Part shown: positions 8,091-16,805 of the stretch, one piece after another
Position numbering within the stretch: the first letter of the stretch is position 1
Layout of the letters: every line of letters starts with the position of its first letter
NCBI RefSeq assembly: GCF_003049685.1
Contig: NZ_PYSY02000001.1
Coordinates: 1,302,001-1,366,000, forward strand
Direction: 5' to 3'
DNA: 64,000 bases
Source: Brucella pituitosa
GTDB lineage: Bacteria; Pseudomonadota; Alphaproteobacteria; Rhizobiales; Rhizobiaceae
The notes under the pieces: model-generated
Databases searched by the model: none
The model's input: only the letters and a program-made list of their open reading frames with translations
Told to the model about the DNA's origin: nothing
Translations under genes and position numbers: made by a program

Positions 8091-8702
8091 TCAAACTTTG
8101 TCTTCCCACTTTGGTCGGAACATCTGATAAACGTCCTCGGTGGTCGCATAATCCATATAGCCAAGTCGGGTCACCGGCTTGGCTTTTCTTATGTCAAACA
8201 GCCCATCTGTCAGAACGCTTTCGTCTATATGAACGCCGACAACCTCGCCGATGACCATATAATTGTCGGTCGGCCTGCCCTCTTTGTCCTGTAAGCGCCG
8301 GATCTCCACCGCCACACATTCCAGCGCAGCATAGGCTTCCTTCACGTATGGCGCAGCGATGAGCTTACTGTGGGCAACTGTCAGGCCAGCATACTCAAAT
8401 TCGCTGGTGCCGCGCGGAGCGTTAATCGATGAAGCATTCATCTTCTCTTTCAGGTGATCACTGACCAGACTGGCCGTGAATTCGCCCGTCTCGTCAATAA
8501 ACGAAACGCTGTCTTTGAAGCCGCTTGATGAAAACATCACCATCGGTGGCGTGTCGCATATTGCGTTGAAGAATGAATATGGAGCGAGGTTGACCGCACC
8601 ATTTTTTGACCGAGCCCCAATCCAGCCAATCGGACGAGGTGCGACAATCGCTTTGAATGGATTGTGAGGCAGTCCGTGACCATCTTCTGGCTTATAAAAC
8701 AT
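8091..8702 (-). CDS. flavin reductase-like FMN-binding protein
   Basis: The 203-residue protein has the FMN-binding split-barrel domain of the flavin reductase/DIM6-NTAB family. VAPRPIGWIGARSKNGAVNLAPYSFFN at about 16-43 is the typical N-terminal signature, and SVSFIDETGEFTASLVS is another conserved stretch. Members supply reduced FMN to a partner oxygenase or reduce other substrates; the partner cannot be told here. A nitroreductase-like gene lies 38 bp upstream on the same strand, so the two may be co-transcribed. Confidence 0.85.
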   Translation of the reverse strand: MFYKPEDGHGLPHNPFKAIVAPRPIGWIGARSKNGAVNLAPYSFFNAICDTPPMVMFSSSGFKDSVSFIDETGEFTASLVSDHLKEKMNASSINAPRGTSEFEYAGLTVAHSKLIAAPYVKEAYAALECVAVEIRRLQDKEGRPTDNYMVIGEVVGVHIDESVLTDGLFDIRKAKPVTRLGYMDYATTEDVYQMFRPKWEDKV

Positions 8703-8740
8703 CTTGTTTTCCGTAGTTTATCAGAGAAAACTAATCTAGT

Positions 8741-9325
8741 TTATTCAGTCCATGGCCCGTTATAATCGGAAACGATCTTGTCCATTTCGGCTCTCGGACG
8801 CTCGGGCATTTTGTTTTCTGCTGTCCCGATATGTACGAAACCAGCAACACGCTCTTCAGGTGCCAGACCAAGGAACGCACGCGCTGGCGCATCGTCTGAA
8901 TACCAGTTGGTGATCCAGTTGGTCGCGTAACCGAGCGCGTTCGCTGCAATACAAAGGTTCATAGCTACTGCACCCGCCGACAGAAACTGCTCCCATTCCG
9001 GAATGCGTTCGTGGCCAACCGGTGACGAAACAATGCCAATGACCAATGGAGCACGTGCAAAACGCGCCTTCTCCTGATCTTTACGGCTATCGTTCAAAGG
9101 CCCTTCCCGCTCCTCGGCCCGCTTGGCGAGATACTCACCAACCTTGTGACGAACATCACCGCGATAAAGAATGAAGCGCCACGGAGTGAGGCGTCCATGA
9201 TCTGGTACACGCGCCGCCACTTTCAGCAATTCGTCCAGTTCGGCCCCCTGCGGTGCCGGTTCTGAAATGGCGGAAATAGGCGTAGAGCTGCGCTGGGCCA
9301 GAAAATCAAATACCGGATGCTTCAC
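8741..9325 (-). CDS. nitroreductase family protein (YdjA-like)
   Basis: This 194-residue protein has the FMN-dependent nitroreductase fold. RSSTPISAISEPAP near the start resembles the RRS-type FMN contact, VPDHGRLTPWRFILYRGD at about 37-54 is typical of the short YdjA subgroup, and GAVAMNLCIAANALGYATNW is the conserved core helix. The enzymes reduce nitro compounds or quinones with NAD(P)H. The size matches YdjA. The physiological substrate is unknown. Confidence 0.85.
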   Translation of the reverse strand: MKHPVFDFLAQRSSTPISAISEPAPQGAELDELLKVAARVPDHGRLTPWRFILYRGDVRHKVGEYLAKRAEEREGPLNDSRKDQEKARFARAPLVIGIVSSPVGHERIPEWEQFLSAGAVAMNLCIAANALGYATNWITNWYSDDAPARAFLGLAPEERVAGFVHIGTAENKMPERPRAEMDKIVSDYNGPWTE

Positions 9326-9365
9326 GGAAATCCCTCATCGCTATAATCTGCATATATGACTCCAC

Positions 9366-9467
9366 TTAGAGCATAATCCGACCAGAGTGAAACGAAGATC
9401 GATAAGATTATGCTTCAAATAAAAAGCTTTAGACGCCAATCTGATAAAATCGGATCGGCCAAGCGCC
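9366..9467 (+). repeat. ~104-bp palindromic repeat, type B/C (degenerate copy)
   Basis: It begins TTAGAGCATAATCCGA, contains GTGAAACG, ATAAGATTATGC and TTTAGACGCC, and ends with a palindrome ATCTGAT / ATCGGAT. The order of blocks is the same as in the copy at 30860-30963. It fills much of the gap between the nitroreductase and the repeat-protein gene. Confidence 0.6.
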
Positions 9468-9612
9468 AAATGGAGGCAGCATCTTCTCGCGCGACACTAT
9501 CTGGGTGTAAAGCCTATAATCTCTGACGCTGTATAACTCGCATGGATAAATTTGCCATGACAACGGTCGATTTGGCCTTGAATTCGCCACCCGCTTGGGT
9601 TCAAAACATCTT

Positions 9613-10812
9613 ATGTCAGATATACTGGGTCTGTTTCGAGCAAGCAGTGCAAAATCATCGCGCAGCAAGTCATTTGTGGCGACGCTTTCGTTTGTCCTGA
9701 TGGCTTCCTCTGCGTTCGCACAGGGCCCCGGTGGACCAGGCGGACCGGGTGGTCCCGGCGGTGGCATGGGTGGCGGAATGGGTGATGGCTTTGGCGGTGG
9801 TCGGCAAGGCGGTTCTGATGGCGGATTCAAACTACCGGGTTTCCAACTAGAACCACCTGCACCGGCCCCTGCTATACCGGCTCCCTCGGGTAGCAACGGA
9901 GCAGTACAGACAAACAGCACGATTGGTCTTCCGAACTTTCCGGAACCAAAGCTCAATTTGCCAACACTCAGCCCTTATGCAAACCCGACAAGCCCCGAGA
10001 ATAATCCTCTGGTCAAAACGAGTGAGCTGGACCTGAAAGCACGTCTCAATGAGGATGGCCCGGATATTTCGACCGGCCTTGTATGGCGCGTCTTTGCACC
10101 AGAGGTTGGACCGGATGGACAGTTGGCACTCATCGCCTCGTCAAAAGGCGGCAGTACAGTGTTCAATCTGCCAGAAGGCAGTTATTTGGTGCACGCTGCA
10201 TATGGCCGCGCAGGCGCAACCAAACGCATTACGCTTACGAATGCCAGTCGTCATGAGGTGATGACTCTCGATGCAGGCGGCATGAAGCTTAGCGCTGTCC
10301 TGCCCGATGAAGGTAAGATCAAAAGCGATCTCGTTCGCTTCTCCATTTATGCCGACGAAGATAACAACGACCGTTCGCTCATCGTCCCGGATGTTAAGCC
10401 AGATGCAATCATCCGATTGAATAGCGGCACTTATCACGTGGTTTCCAACTACGGCACTGCGAATGCAGTCATCCGTGCAGATATCCGTGTGGAGGCAGGC
10501 AAGCTGACTGAAGCAACCGTTCAGCATCGCGCTGCCGAGGTTGTGTTGAAGCTGGTGCGTGAAAAAGGTGGTGAGGCCCTCGCCGACACGTCCTGGTCAA
10601 TTCTGAATGCTTCTGGCGACGTCGTACGAGAAAGCGCTGGAGCGTACTCGTCGATGGTTCTGATTGAAGGCGATTATGTTGCCGTCGCCAAGAACAAAGA
10701 CCGCATCTATCAGCGCGATTTCAAAGTGACCTCTGGTGCAAATGGCGAAGTGGAAGTGGTCGCAAACCGCGAATCCGAAGCGCCTGATGACGGCCTGGCT
10801 GCGCAAGATTGA
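9613..10812 (+). CDS. secreted Gly/Pro-rich protein with three internal repeats, function unknown
   Basis: I do not recognise this 399-residue protein. It has a signal peptide with an unusually long polar start (20 residues), a core FVATLSFVLMASSAFA and a likely cut after Ala36. A collagen-like Gly-Pro-Gly and Gly-Met-Gly tract covers 37-65, and a Pro-rich linker runs to about 95. The C-terminal part holds three similar segments near 155-209, 240-295 and 325-375. Each ends in a Leu-x-x-Gly-x-Tyr motif (LPEGSYLVHA, LNSGTYHVVS, IEGDYVAVA) followed by an Arg-rich strand, so three tandem beta-sandwich domains are likely. The ATG at 9613 is used; an in-frame TTG lies at 9595. It is probably periplasmic or exported. 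Confidence 0.7.
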   Translation: MSDILGLFRASSAKSSRSKSFVATLSFVLMASSAFAQGPGGPGGPGGPGGGMGGGMGDGFGGGRQGGSDGGFKLPGFQLEPPAPAPAIPAPSGSNGAVQTNSTIGLPNFPEPKLNLPTLSPYANPTSPENNPLVKTSELDLKARLNEDGPDISTGLVWRVFAPEVGPDGQLALIASSKGGSTVFNLPEGSYLVHAAYGRAGATKRITLTNASRHEVMTLDAGGMKLSAVLPDEGKIKSDLVRFSIYADEDNNDRSLIVPDVKPDAIIRLNSGTYHVVSNYGTANAVIRADIRVEAGKLTEATVQHRAAEVVLKLVREKGGEALADTSWSILNASGDVVRESAGAYSSMVLIEGDYVAVAKNKDRIYQRDFKVTSGANGEVEVVANRESEAPDDGLAAQD

Positions 10813-10831
10813 TTGAGCTTAATTTCCAAAT

Positions 10832-10861
10832 AAAAAAGGCCCGCTTTCGCGGGCCTTTTTC
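10832..10861. terminator. bidirectional terminator between the repeat protein and thrS
   Basis: Stem GGCCCGC / GCGGGCC with loop TTTC, with A-tract on the left and T-tract on the right, serving both convergent genes. Confidence 0.85.
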
Positions 10862-10863
10862 TA

Positions 10864-12834
10864 TTATGCATTGCGCAGACGCAGCAGGTCCGGTGGTGTT
10901 GCTTCTTCCGTCAGACGGGCAATCGCCTCATCCAGCGTCATCGATTCCTGATCGCGTGAACCAAGACGACGCATATTGACCGTCTTTTCTTCCGCTTCAC
11001 GCATGCCGCAAACGAGAATGACCGGAACCTTCTGAACAGAATGTTCACGGACCTTGTAATTGATCTTCTCATTACGAACGTCGGTCACGACCTGCAGGCC
11101 TGCAGCCTTGAGCTTGGCTGCAACTTCGGCTGCATAACCATCAGCTTCCGACGTGATTGTTGCAACAACAACCTGAATAGGCGCGAACCAGAGAGGCATA
11201 TGACCGGCGAAGTTTTCGATCAGAATGCCGAGGAAACGTTCCATCGATCCGCAGATCGCGCGATGGATCATGACCGGCTGGGTCTTTTCCGAATTGCTGT
11301 CGATGTAGAATGCACCGAAACGTTCCGGCAAGTTGAAGTCGACCTGTGTCGTTCCACACTGCCATTCACGACCGATCGCATCCTTCAGCGTATATTCGAA
11401 CTTCGGACCGTAGAACGCACCTTCGCCCGGCAGAATGCCGGTCTTGATGTCTTCCGACTGTTCCTTGATCTGCTCAAGAACCGTCATCATCACGCTTTCA
11501 GCGCGATCCCACAATTCATCCGAACCCACGCGTTTTTCAGGGCGGGTCGAAAGCTTGATCGTGATCTCTTTGAAGCCGAAGTCCTTATAGACTGACAGAA
11601 TGAGATCATTGATACGAAGGCACTCCGAAGCCATCTGTTCTTCAGTGCAGAACACGTGCGCGTCATCTTGTGTGAAGCCGCGAACACGCATCAGACCATG
11701 CAGCGCACCCGATGGCTCATAGCGATGCACATTGCCAAATTCCGCAAGCTTTATAGGCAGATCGCGGTAAGACTTAAGACCATGCTTAAATATCTGAACG
11801 TGACCCGGGCAGTTCATCGGCTTCAAAGCAAACACGCGGTCATCGTCGGTATCATCACCGGCAACAGTGACCTTGAACATGTTGTCGCGATACCAACCCC
11901 AGTGACCGGAAGTCTCCCAAAGAGACTTGTCCAGCACCTGTGGCGCATTGACCTCCTGATAGCCATGGCTGTCGAGACGACGACGCATATAAGCTACCAG
12001 CGTCTGGAACATACGCCAGCCTTTGGCGTGCCAGAACACAACGCCCGGACCTTCTTCCTGGAAATGGAACAGATCCATTTCGCGACCAAGGCGGCGGTGA
12101 TCACGCTTTTCAGCTTCTTCAAGCATATGGAGGTAGGCCTGAAGATCGTTATCATTGGCGAAGGCAGTGCCATAGATACGTGTCAGCATCGGATTGTTGG
12201 CATCACCGCGCCAGTAAGCACCTGCAACCTTCATCAGCTTGAAGGAATTGCCGATCTGGCCGGTGGACGCCATATGCGGCCCACGGCAGAGATCGAACCA
12301 TTCACCCTGATTGTAGATTTTCAGATCCTGACCTTCAGGGATCGCATCGACGAGCTCCACCTTGTAGCTTTCGCCCTTATCGGCAAAAACCTGCTTGGCC
12401 TTCTCGCGCGACCAAACCTGCTTGGTGAACGGCTTGTTGCGCTGAATGATTTCGCGCATCTTCTTTTCGATCACCGGCAGGTCATCTGGCGTGAACGGTT
12501 CATTACGCGCGAAGTCGTAATAGAAGCCATTCTCGATGACTGGGCCGATCGTTACCTGCGTTCCCGGGAAAAGCTCCTGCACGGCTTCAGCCAAAACGTG
12601 CGCCGTGTCGTGACGGATCAGTTCCAGCGAGCGCGGATCTTCGCGGGTCAGAATTTCGATGGCACCGGAAGCACCCAGCGGATCGGAAAGATCACGCACG
12701 GTGCCATCCACGGCATAAGCCACGGCTTTCTTTGCAAGTGATTTGGAGATTGATTCTGCAAGTTCGGCACCGGTTGTGGCGGCATCATATTCGCGCACCG
12801 AGCCATCGGGAAATTGCATGGAAACATTCGACAT
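10864..12834 (-). CDS. thrS: threonyl-tRNA synthetase
   Basis: ThrS charges tRNA-Thr and edits mischarged serine. The 656-residue protein has, in order, a TGS domain (1-65), an editing domain with [11 protein letters not shown], a class II catalytic core with MNCPGH and [23 protein letters not shown], and a C-terminal anticodon-binding domain from about 560. The ATG at 12834 (or 12837) is right because AAGGA lies just before it; a longer frame to 12996 overlaps a terminator and is not used. The upstream region 12835-13142 holds a terminator and a repeat, so thrS has its own promoter. Confidence 0.96.
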   Translation of the reverse strand: MSNVSMQFPDGSVREYDAATTGAELAESISKSLAKKAVAYAVDGTVRDLSDPLGASGAIEILTREDPRSLELIRHDTAHVLAEAVQELFPGTQVTIGPVIENGFYYDFARNEPFTPDDLPVIEKKMREIIQRNKPFTKQVWSREKAKQVFADKGESYKVELVDAIPEGQDLKIYNQGEWFDLCRGPHMASTGQIGNSFKLMKVAGAYWRGDANNPMLTRIYGTAFANDNDLQAYLHMLEEAEKRDHRRLGREMDLFHFQEEGPGVVFWHAKGWRMFQTLVAYMRRRLDSHGYQEVNAPQVLDKSLWETSGHWGWYRDNMFKVTVAGDDTDDDRVFALKPMNCPGHVQIFKHGLKSYRDLPIKLAEFGNVHRYEPSGALHGLMRVRGFTQDDAHVFCTEEQMASECLRINDLILSVYKDFGFKEITIKLSTRPEKRVGSDELWDRAESVMMTVLEQIKEQSEDIKTGILPGEGAFYGPKFEYTLKDAIGREWQCGTTQVDFNLPERFGAFYIDSNSEKTQPVMIHRAICGSMERFLGILIENFAGHMPLWFAPIQVVVATITSEADGYAAEVAAKLKAAGLQVVTDVRNEKINYKVREHSVQKVPVILVCGMREAEEKTVNMRRLGSRDQESMTLDEAIARLTEEATPPDLLRLRNA

Positions 12835-12980
12835 CATATTTTCCTTATCCAGTCCCGCCAACGATTGCGGGTGGTTTTGCATGAAACGATCCTGCTTAAG
12901 TTCGCAGAACCGCCTATATGTTGCTTTTGCAACTTTGAATGAAGACTGGCTATTAGTCTTTTTTGGCCAGTCCGTAAAGC

Positions 12981-13011
12981 AAAAGCGCCGTGGCAAACTG
13001 CATCACGGCGC
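12981..13011 (-). terminator. terminator between the carboxypeptidase gene and thrS
   Basis: A perfect 8-bp stem (GCGCCGTG / CACGGCGC) with an 11-base loop is followed on the minus strand by TTTTGCTTT. It lies 132 bp after the carboxypeptidase stop and 147 bp before thrS, so it could also be a thrS leader attenuator. Confidence 0.65.
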
Positions 13012-13032
13012 CTGTCAGAGTTCTGGAAACCA

Positions 13033-13136
13033 CTGCATAATTCCTTAAATCAGAATCGATTTACGGTAAAATTATGCAGCATGTTTAAACTGTTAGAGCG
13101 GCCTTTGTGCGCCCCCTTGGACGCACGACGCTCTAA
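13033..13136 (-). repeat. 104-bp palindromic repeat, type D copy 1
   Basis: Read on the minus strand it starts TTAGAGCGTCGTGCGTCC, continues GCGCACAAAGG, CGCTCTAACAGTTTAA and ends AATTATGCAG. The same element is at 60831-60934 on the plus strand. The first half is the palindrome GTGCG...CGCAC; the second half is an AT-rich palindrome around AAATCGAT. Confidence 0.75.
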
Positions 13137-13142
13137 ATGAAC

Positions 13143-14357
13143 TCAGTTGCGGATTGCGAGACAGGGAACGCCCTGCTGCTTGAGCTTCGTGCATGTCTTT
13201 TCAGCAGCTTCCGAATCTTTGAAGCCTGTGAAACGAACACGATAAACCTTGCGGCCACGCGGAGCGGTCGAAATCTCAGCCTTCGTACCCGGAACCAGAC
13301 GGCTCACGACAGGCAAATACTTGGCCTGCAATTCATCCGCACCTTTGCGTGAAGGAGATACACCAACCTGAACGCGCCAGGCAGACATTGCAGATTTTAC
13401 CAGAAAGCCACCGTCGCCCTGCTCGATCTTGGAATCATCGATCATATCGGCAACAGCATCAACCTTCGGCTTCTGAGGCTTAAGCGGCGAGATAACCGGC
13501 AATGGCGTCTGAACTGCAGCGACAACTTCTTCCGTTGCCGTTCCAGTGCCTTCAGTGCCAAAGCGGGTCAGCAGCTTCGCCATGCGATCGTCACGCTCAC
13601 GCGATGAGCCGGCACCAAGCACAACGCCCACGAGATGCTTGTCATTGATGATGGCGGACGAGACAAGATTATAGCCCGAAACATCGGTATAGCCGGTCTT
13701 GATCCCATCAACACCCTGATAGCGATACATCAGGTTGTTATGGCCATTGAACGGACGGCCTTTATAGGTAAACGAACGCTGGGAAAACAGCGCATATTCC
13801 TGCGGGAAATCACGACGCAGCGACATACCGAGCACGGCCATGTCGCGTGCGGTCGTCAGCTGGGTCATCTTCGCAGTCAAGCCCGATGGATTGGCAAAAT
13901 AAGTGCTTTTCATGCCAAGGTTTCGAGCTCTCTGCGTCATGAGACGACCAAAGCTTGCTTCTGAACCACCCAGATATTCGCCAACAACGGTGGCAGCATC
14001 ATTCGCAGAAACAATGACCATGCCGTTGACTGCATCGCGGACGGAAATCGTTTCGCCCGCCTTCAGATACAGCTTCATTCTAACTTTTGCAGCTGCATTC
14101 CTGGAGATGGGCATTTCTTCATCCCAATGCAGCTTACCGGTCTTGAGAGCTTCAAACGTTAGATAAAGCGTCATCATCTTGGCCAATGACGCAGGAGCGT
14201 GTTGTTCAGTTGCATCGTCCTGTCCCAGAACAACGCCAGTATCGGCATCAAAAACCACCCACGAAACATTCGCCATGGCGCTGGTTGCGCAGAAGATACT
14301 GGCACCAAGCGCAACACCGGCAATCAGCTGGGAGGTGCGGGACAACGATTTATGCAT
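13143..14357 (-). CDS. D-alanyl-D-alanine carboxypeptidase with SPOR domain
   Basis: This low-molecular-weight penicillin-binding protein (404 residues) trims the terminal D-Ala from peptidoglycan in the periplasm. A signal peptide ends near residue 29 (SAMA). The active-site Ser57 and Lys60 are in ASLAKMM, the SxN motif is SAN in VIVSANDAAT, and KTG is in GIKTGYTD. The C-terminal part (about 325-404, SAMSAWRVQVGVSPSRKGADELQ to VPCLAIRN) is a SPOR-type peptidoglycan-binding domain, which targets proteins to septal glycan. It belongs to the DacA/DacC (PBP5/6) group. Confidence 0.92.
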   Translation of the reverse strand: MHKSLSRTSQLIAGVALGASIFCATSAMANVSWVVFDADTGVVLGQDDATEQHAPASLAKMMTLYLTFEALKTGKLHWDEEMPISRNAAAKVRMKLYLKAGETISVRDAVNGMVIVSANDAATVVGEYLGGSEASFGRLMTQRARNLGMKSTYFANPSGLTAKMTQLTTARDMAVLGMSLRRDFPQEYALFSQRSFTYKGRPFNGHNNLMYRYQGVDGIKTGYTDVSGYNLVSSAIINDKHLVGVVLGAGSSRERDDRMAKLLTRFGTEGTGTATEEVVAAVQTPLPVISPLKPQKPKVDAVADMIDDSKIEQGDGGFLVKSAMSAWRVQVGVSPSRKGADELQAKYLPVVSRLVPGTKAEISTAPRGRKVYRVRFTGFKDSEAAEKTCTKLKQQGVPCLAIRN

Positions 14358-14528
14358 ATTGGCTCACAAGAAAAGAAAACACGATGCAAATGAAGCCGAA
14401 TTGCGGCGCGATAAAGACGCCGGGCCGACCTGATTTCCTTTTCCCGATAAAACAGTTTTATCATTAACGAATTCTAATCAGCGGACAATAAATTAACAGA
14501 TTTGTATCAATCTTTAAAAAACAAATAG

Positions 14529-14900
14529 TTAGCCTGTGGGTGACGACACCCGCCAGTACCGCCAAGGCAAATACCAGCGATAATAGCCTGATAATTCCCT
14601 GGGCACGGGATCGAAACCGTGAGTCCCCATGGGGCCACAGCGCATGATCCGGAAAAGCCCCATCCAGCTACCGTTCCACAATCCGTAACGGGCTACAGAT
14701 TCGTAGGTATATTCTGAACAGGTTGGCATATGGCGGCAGGAATTGCCGATAAATGAGGAAAGGGTGAGCTGATAAAGCCTTATCAAGCTCGTGCCGAGTA
14801 CCCTGCCCGGCGTTTTCCGCCACGGATCAGTGAAATTGCGGGTATGGCGCTTCTTGACTGTTGTTGCTTCACCCGGATGATCTTTCCCGCAACTGCACAT
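14529..14900 (-). CDS. yidD: membrane protein insertion efficiency factor YidD
   Basis: YidD is a small inner-membrane-associated protein that assists YidC in inserting membrane proteins. The 123-residue product has the family core RLYQLTLSSFIGNSCRH, MPTCSEYTYESVARYG and RIMRCGPMGTHGFDPVP. The family is usually 70-110 residues; this one has an extra basic N-terminus with two early Cys. The ATG at 14900 is chosen because it lies one base after the stop of the IscU-like gene (TGATATG), pointing to translational coupling; a longer frame would start at 14957 inside that gene. Confidence 0.88.
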   Translation of the reverse strand: MCSCGKDHPGEATTVKKRHTRNFTDPWRKTPGRVLGTSLIRLYQLTLSSFIGNSCRHMPTCSEYTYESVARYGLWNGSWMGLFRIMRCGPMGTHGFDPVPRELSGYYRWYLPWRYWRVSSPTG

Positions 14901-14901
14901 A

Positions 14902-15342
14902 TCAGGCGGCCTGCACCTTTTCTTCGATCTGGCGAATACAGTCGACGACTGCGTCAAAAGTCAAAAGCGTCGATGCATGGCGTGCTCTGTATTCACGCAC
15001 CGGTTCGAAATATTTCAGATCCTCAAAGCGACCTTCTGGTGCAGGGCCATTTTCTTTGAGCATCTTATACATCGCATCACGTGCAGCCCTCAGCTCTTCT
15101 GAAGAGCAACCGATCACATTTCGCGCCATAACCGATGACGACGCCTGCCCCAATGCGCAAGCCTTTACCTCATGTGCGAAATCCGTAACTACTCCATCAG
15201 CCATCTTCAGATAAACAGTGACAGTCGACCCGCACAATTTTGAGTGAACAGTTGCGACCGCATCAGGGTTAGCAATCCGCCCTATCCGTTCGATATTCCC
15301 TGCAAATTCAAGGATACGTTTGTTGTAAACATCGTCGATCAT
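14902..15342 (-). CDS. IscU/NifU-like iron-sulfur scaffold family protein, third cysteine missing
   Basis: This 146-residue protein has the NifU N-terminal (IscU) fold. Two of the three cluster-binding Cys are recognisable: in HSKLCGSTVTVY and in VKACALGQASSSVMA. Where canonical scaffolds have the third (RHC or KCA followed by S/T-x-L), this protein reads RHASTLLTF, so that position is Ala. A Cys twelve residues later (VVDCI) does not align. It may be a specialised carrier rather than a general scaffold, which is an inference. It is translationally coupled to yidD and diverges from folE. Confidence 0.8.
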   Translation of the reverse strand: MIDDVYNKRILEFAGNIERIGRIANPDAVATVHSKLCGSTVTVYLKMADGVVTDFAHEVKACALGQASSSVMARNVIGCSSEELRAARDAMYKMLKENGPAPEGRFEDLKYFEPVREYRARHASTLLTFDAVVDCIRQIEEKVQAA

Positions 15343-15399
15343 TTGGACAAACCTTCCGTCTTACCGGATAAAAACGTAAATTTATCGCCCGGGTACGGT

Positions 15400-15428
15400 T
15401 TGAAGTTGCATTTTCCTGTCTATATAAT
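15400..15428 (+). promoter_or_regulatory. sigma-70-type promoter of folE
   Basis: TTGAAG and TATAAT are separated by 17 bases. The predicted start near 15435 leaves a leader of about 165 bases that contains the THF-II riboswitch. Confidence 0.6.
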
Positions 15429-15549
15429 AGGCAAGTCGTGACTGCGCCATGGACAGATTATCACATGGTTATGAGCAGCCGCACGATTATCCGTCCGGCA
15501 GCTAGGTGTTGCCGGATCAATACATCGCACGCTCGTAAAGCGCATCGTT

Positions 15550-15600
15550 GTATTGTCCGTTTAACTCGTCTCCTCCTTGAAGGAGACTACTGGAGAATAC
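15550..15600 (+). promoter_or_regulatory. THF-II (folE motif) tetrahydrofolate riboswitch
   Basis: The outer stem is GTATT / AATAC. The conserved strand CCGTTTAACTCGT is followed by a 7-bp hairpin (GTCTCCT / AGGAGAC, loop CCTTGA), then ACTACTGGAG. These match the order and conserved bases I recall for the alphaproteobacterial THF-II riboswitch: CUCGU, hairpin, ACUAC, GGAG. The GGAG is also the ribosome site of folE, whose ATG follows at 15603. Binding of tetrahydrofolate would hide it and lower folE translation. Confidence 0.8.
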
Positions 15601-15602
15601 TG

Positions 15603-16223
15603 ATGGACGCTCGCATCCTTAAAATCGATGACGAATCCAATTTGACCGCAGATTTGCCGAAGCCAACGCAGGCCGAAGCAGAAGCTGCTGTGCGCACACT
15701 TCTTCGCTGGGCGGGGGACAATCCCGACCGTGAAGGTCTGCTGGACACGCCACAGCGCGTTGCCAAATCCTATAGTGAGCTTTTCGGCGGTTATGCCGAA
15801 AGTCCTGAGGATGTTCTTGGCACCACTTTTGAGGAAGTCTCCGGCTATGATGATATGGTGCTTGTGAAGGACATCTCCTTCTTCTCGCATTGTGAGCATC
15901 ATATGGTGCCGATCATCGGCAAGGCACATGTTGCCTATTTGCCGGATGGCAAAGTGCTCGGTCTGTCGAAGATTGCTCGCGTCGTCGATATTTTTGCCCG
16001 TCGCCTGCAAACACAGGAAAGCATCACCGCTCAGATCGCTGAAAGCATTCAGCGTATTCTGAAGCCTCGCGGTGTCGCGGTCATGATTGATGCAGAACAT
16101 ATGTGCATGGCGATGCGCGGCATTCGCAAACAGGGCTCAAGTACAATCACGACGACCTTTACCGGCACTTTTAAGGAAGAAGTGAACGAACAGGTTCGTT
16201 TCATGAGCCTTATTCGCAAGTAA
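15603..16223 (+). CDS. folE: GTP cyclohydrolase I
   Basis: FolE converts GTP to 7,8-dihydroneopterin triphosphate, the first step of folate synthesis. The 206-residue protein has [19 protein letters not shown], the zinc site SHCEHHMVP with the second Cys in [10 protein letters not shown], and the catalytic His residues in those motifs. The ATG at 15603 follows GGAG directly after the THF-II riboswitch; a frame extending to 15438 crosses the riboswitch and is not coding. hisI follows after 21 bp, probably co-transcribed. Confidence 0.96.
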   Translation: MDARILKIDDESNLTADLPKPTQAEAEAAVRTLLRWAGDNPDREGLLDTPQRVAKSYSELFGGYAESPEDVLGTTFEEVSGYDDMVLVKDISFFSHCEHHMVPIIGKAHVAYLPDGKVLGLSKIARVVDIFARRLQTQESITAQIAESIQRILKPRGVAVMIDAEHMCMAMRGIRKQGSSTITTTFTGTFKEEVNEQVRFMSLIRK

Positions 16224-16244
16224 GACATATAATCAGGCGCAACA

Positions 16245-16670
16245 ATGAGCATTTTTCCTGCCCAGTCCTCCGATAAGAAGGCGATTGAAGAAGGCGCGGT
16301 TTTCATGCCGCGCTTCGATTCATCTGGTCTTATCACTGCTGTCGTAACAGACGCGCGTGATGGTGAGTTGCTGATGGTCGCCCATATGAACGAGGAAGCG
16401 TTGCGCCTGACGCTTGAAACCGGGATCGCGCATTATTGGTCGCGCTCCCGCAATAGGCTTTGGAAAAAGGGCGAAACCTCTGGCAATCTGCAAAGCGTGA
16501 TCGAATTGCGTACCGATTGCGATCAGGATGCGCTTTGGCTGAAAGTCAGCGTTGCTGGTGATGGTCCCACTTGCCACACAGGTCGCCGCTCGTGTTTTTA
16601 CCGACAGGTTCAATCTGTTGATGGTCAGATCAGCCTGTCGCTGAATGGCTCCTGCGACCACAATCACTAA
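16245..16670 (+). CDS. hisI: phosphoribosyl-AMP cyclohydrolase
   Basis: HisI opens the purine ring of phosphoribosyl-AMP, the third step of histidine synthesis. The 141-residue protein carries [36 protein letters not shown], the metal site [11 protein letters not shown] and the two Cys in [10 protein letters not shown]. It is the stand-alone cyclohydrolase; the HisE pyrophosphatase part is absent. Pairing with folE is common in Rhizobiales. Confidence 0.95.
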   Translation: MSIFPAQSSDKKAIEEGAVFMPRFDSSGLITAVVTDARDGELLMVAHMNEEALRLTLETGIAHYWSRSRNRLWKKGETSGNLQSVIELRTDCDQDALWLKVSVAGDGPTCHTGRRSCFYRQVQSVDGQISLSLNGSCDHNH

Positions 16671-16710
16671 TTTTTCTCACGATCTGTGAACTCCCTCAAA
16701 TCGATGTGAT

Positions 16711-16734
16711 GGCGCGATTTTCTCTCGCGCCTTC
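16711..16734 (+). terminator. terminator after hisI
   Basis: Stem GGCGCGA / TCGCGCC with a 7-base loop followed by TTCAATTT, 40 bp past the hisI stop. Confidence 0.55.
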
Positions 16735-16749
16735 AATTTGCAGCATTTA

Positions 16750-16789
16750 TTGTTTCGATACAGTGTTTTGATACACTCCCTCGAAACAA
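16750..16789 (+). promoter_or_regulatory. inverted and direct repeat at the promoter of the patatin-like gene
   Basis: A perfect 9-bp inverted repeat TTGTTTCGA / TCGAAACAA encloses the direct repeat GATACA-N7-GATACA. TTGTTT and TACACT, 16 bases apart, could be the -35 and -10. A repressor bound here would block transcription. The regulator is unknown. Confidence 0.45.
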
Positions 16790-16805
16790 GAGGTGCTTGG
16801 TCGAT

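Noticed and set aside
12835..12996. N-terminal extension of thrS
   Set aside because: The extension crosses the terminator at 12981-13011 and ThrS normally begins with the TGS domain.
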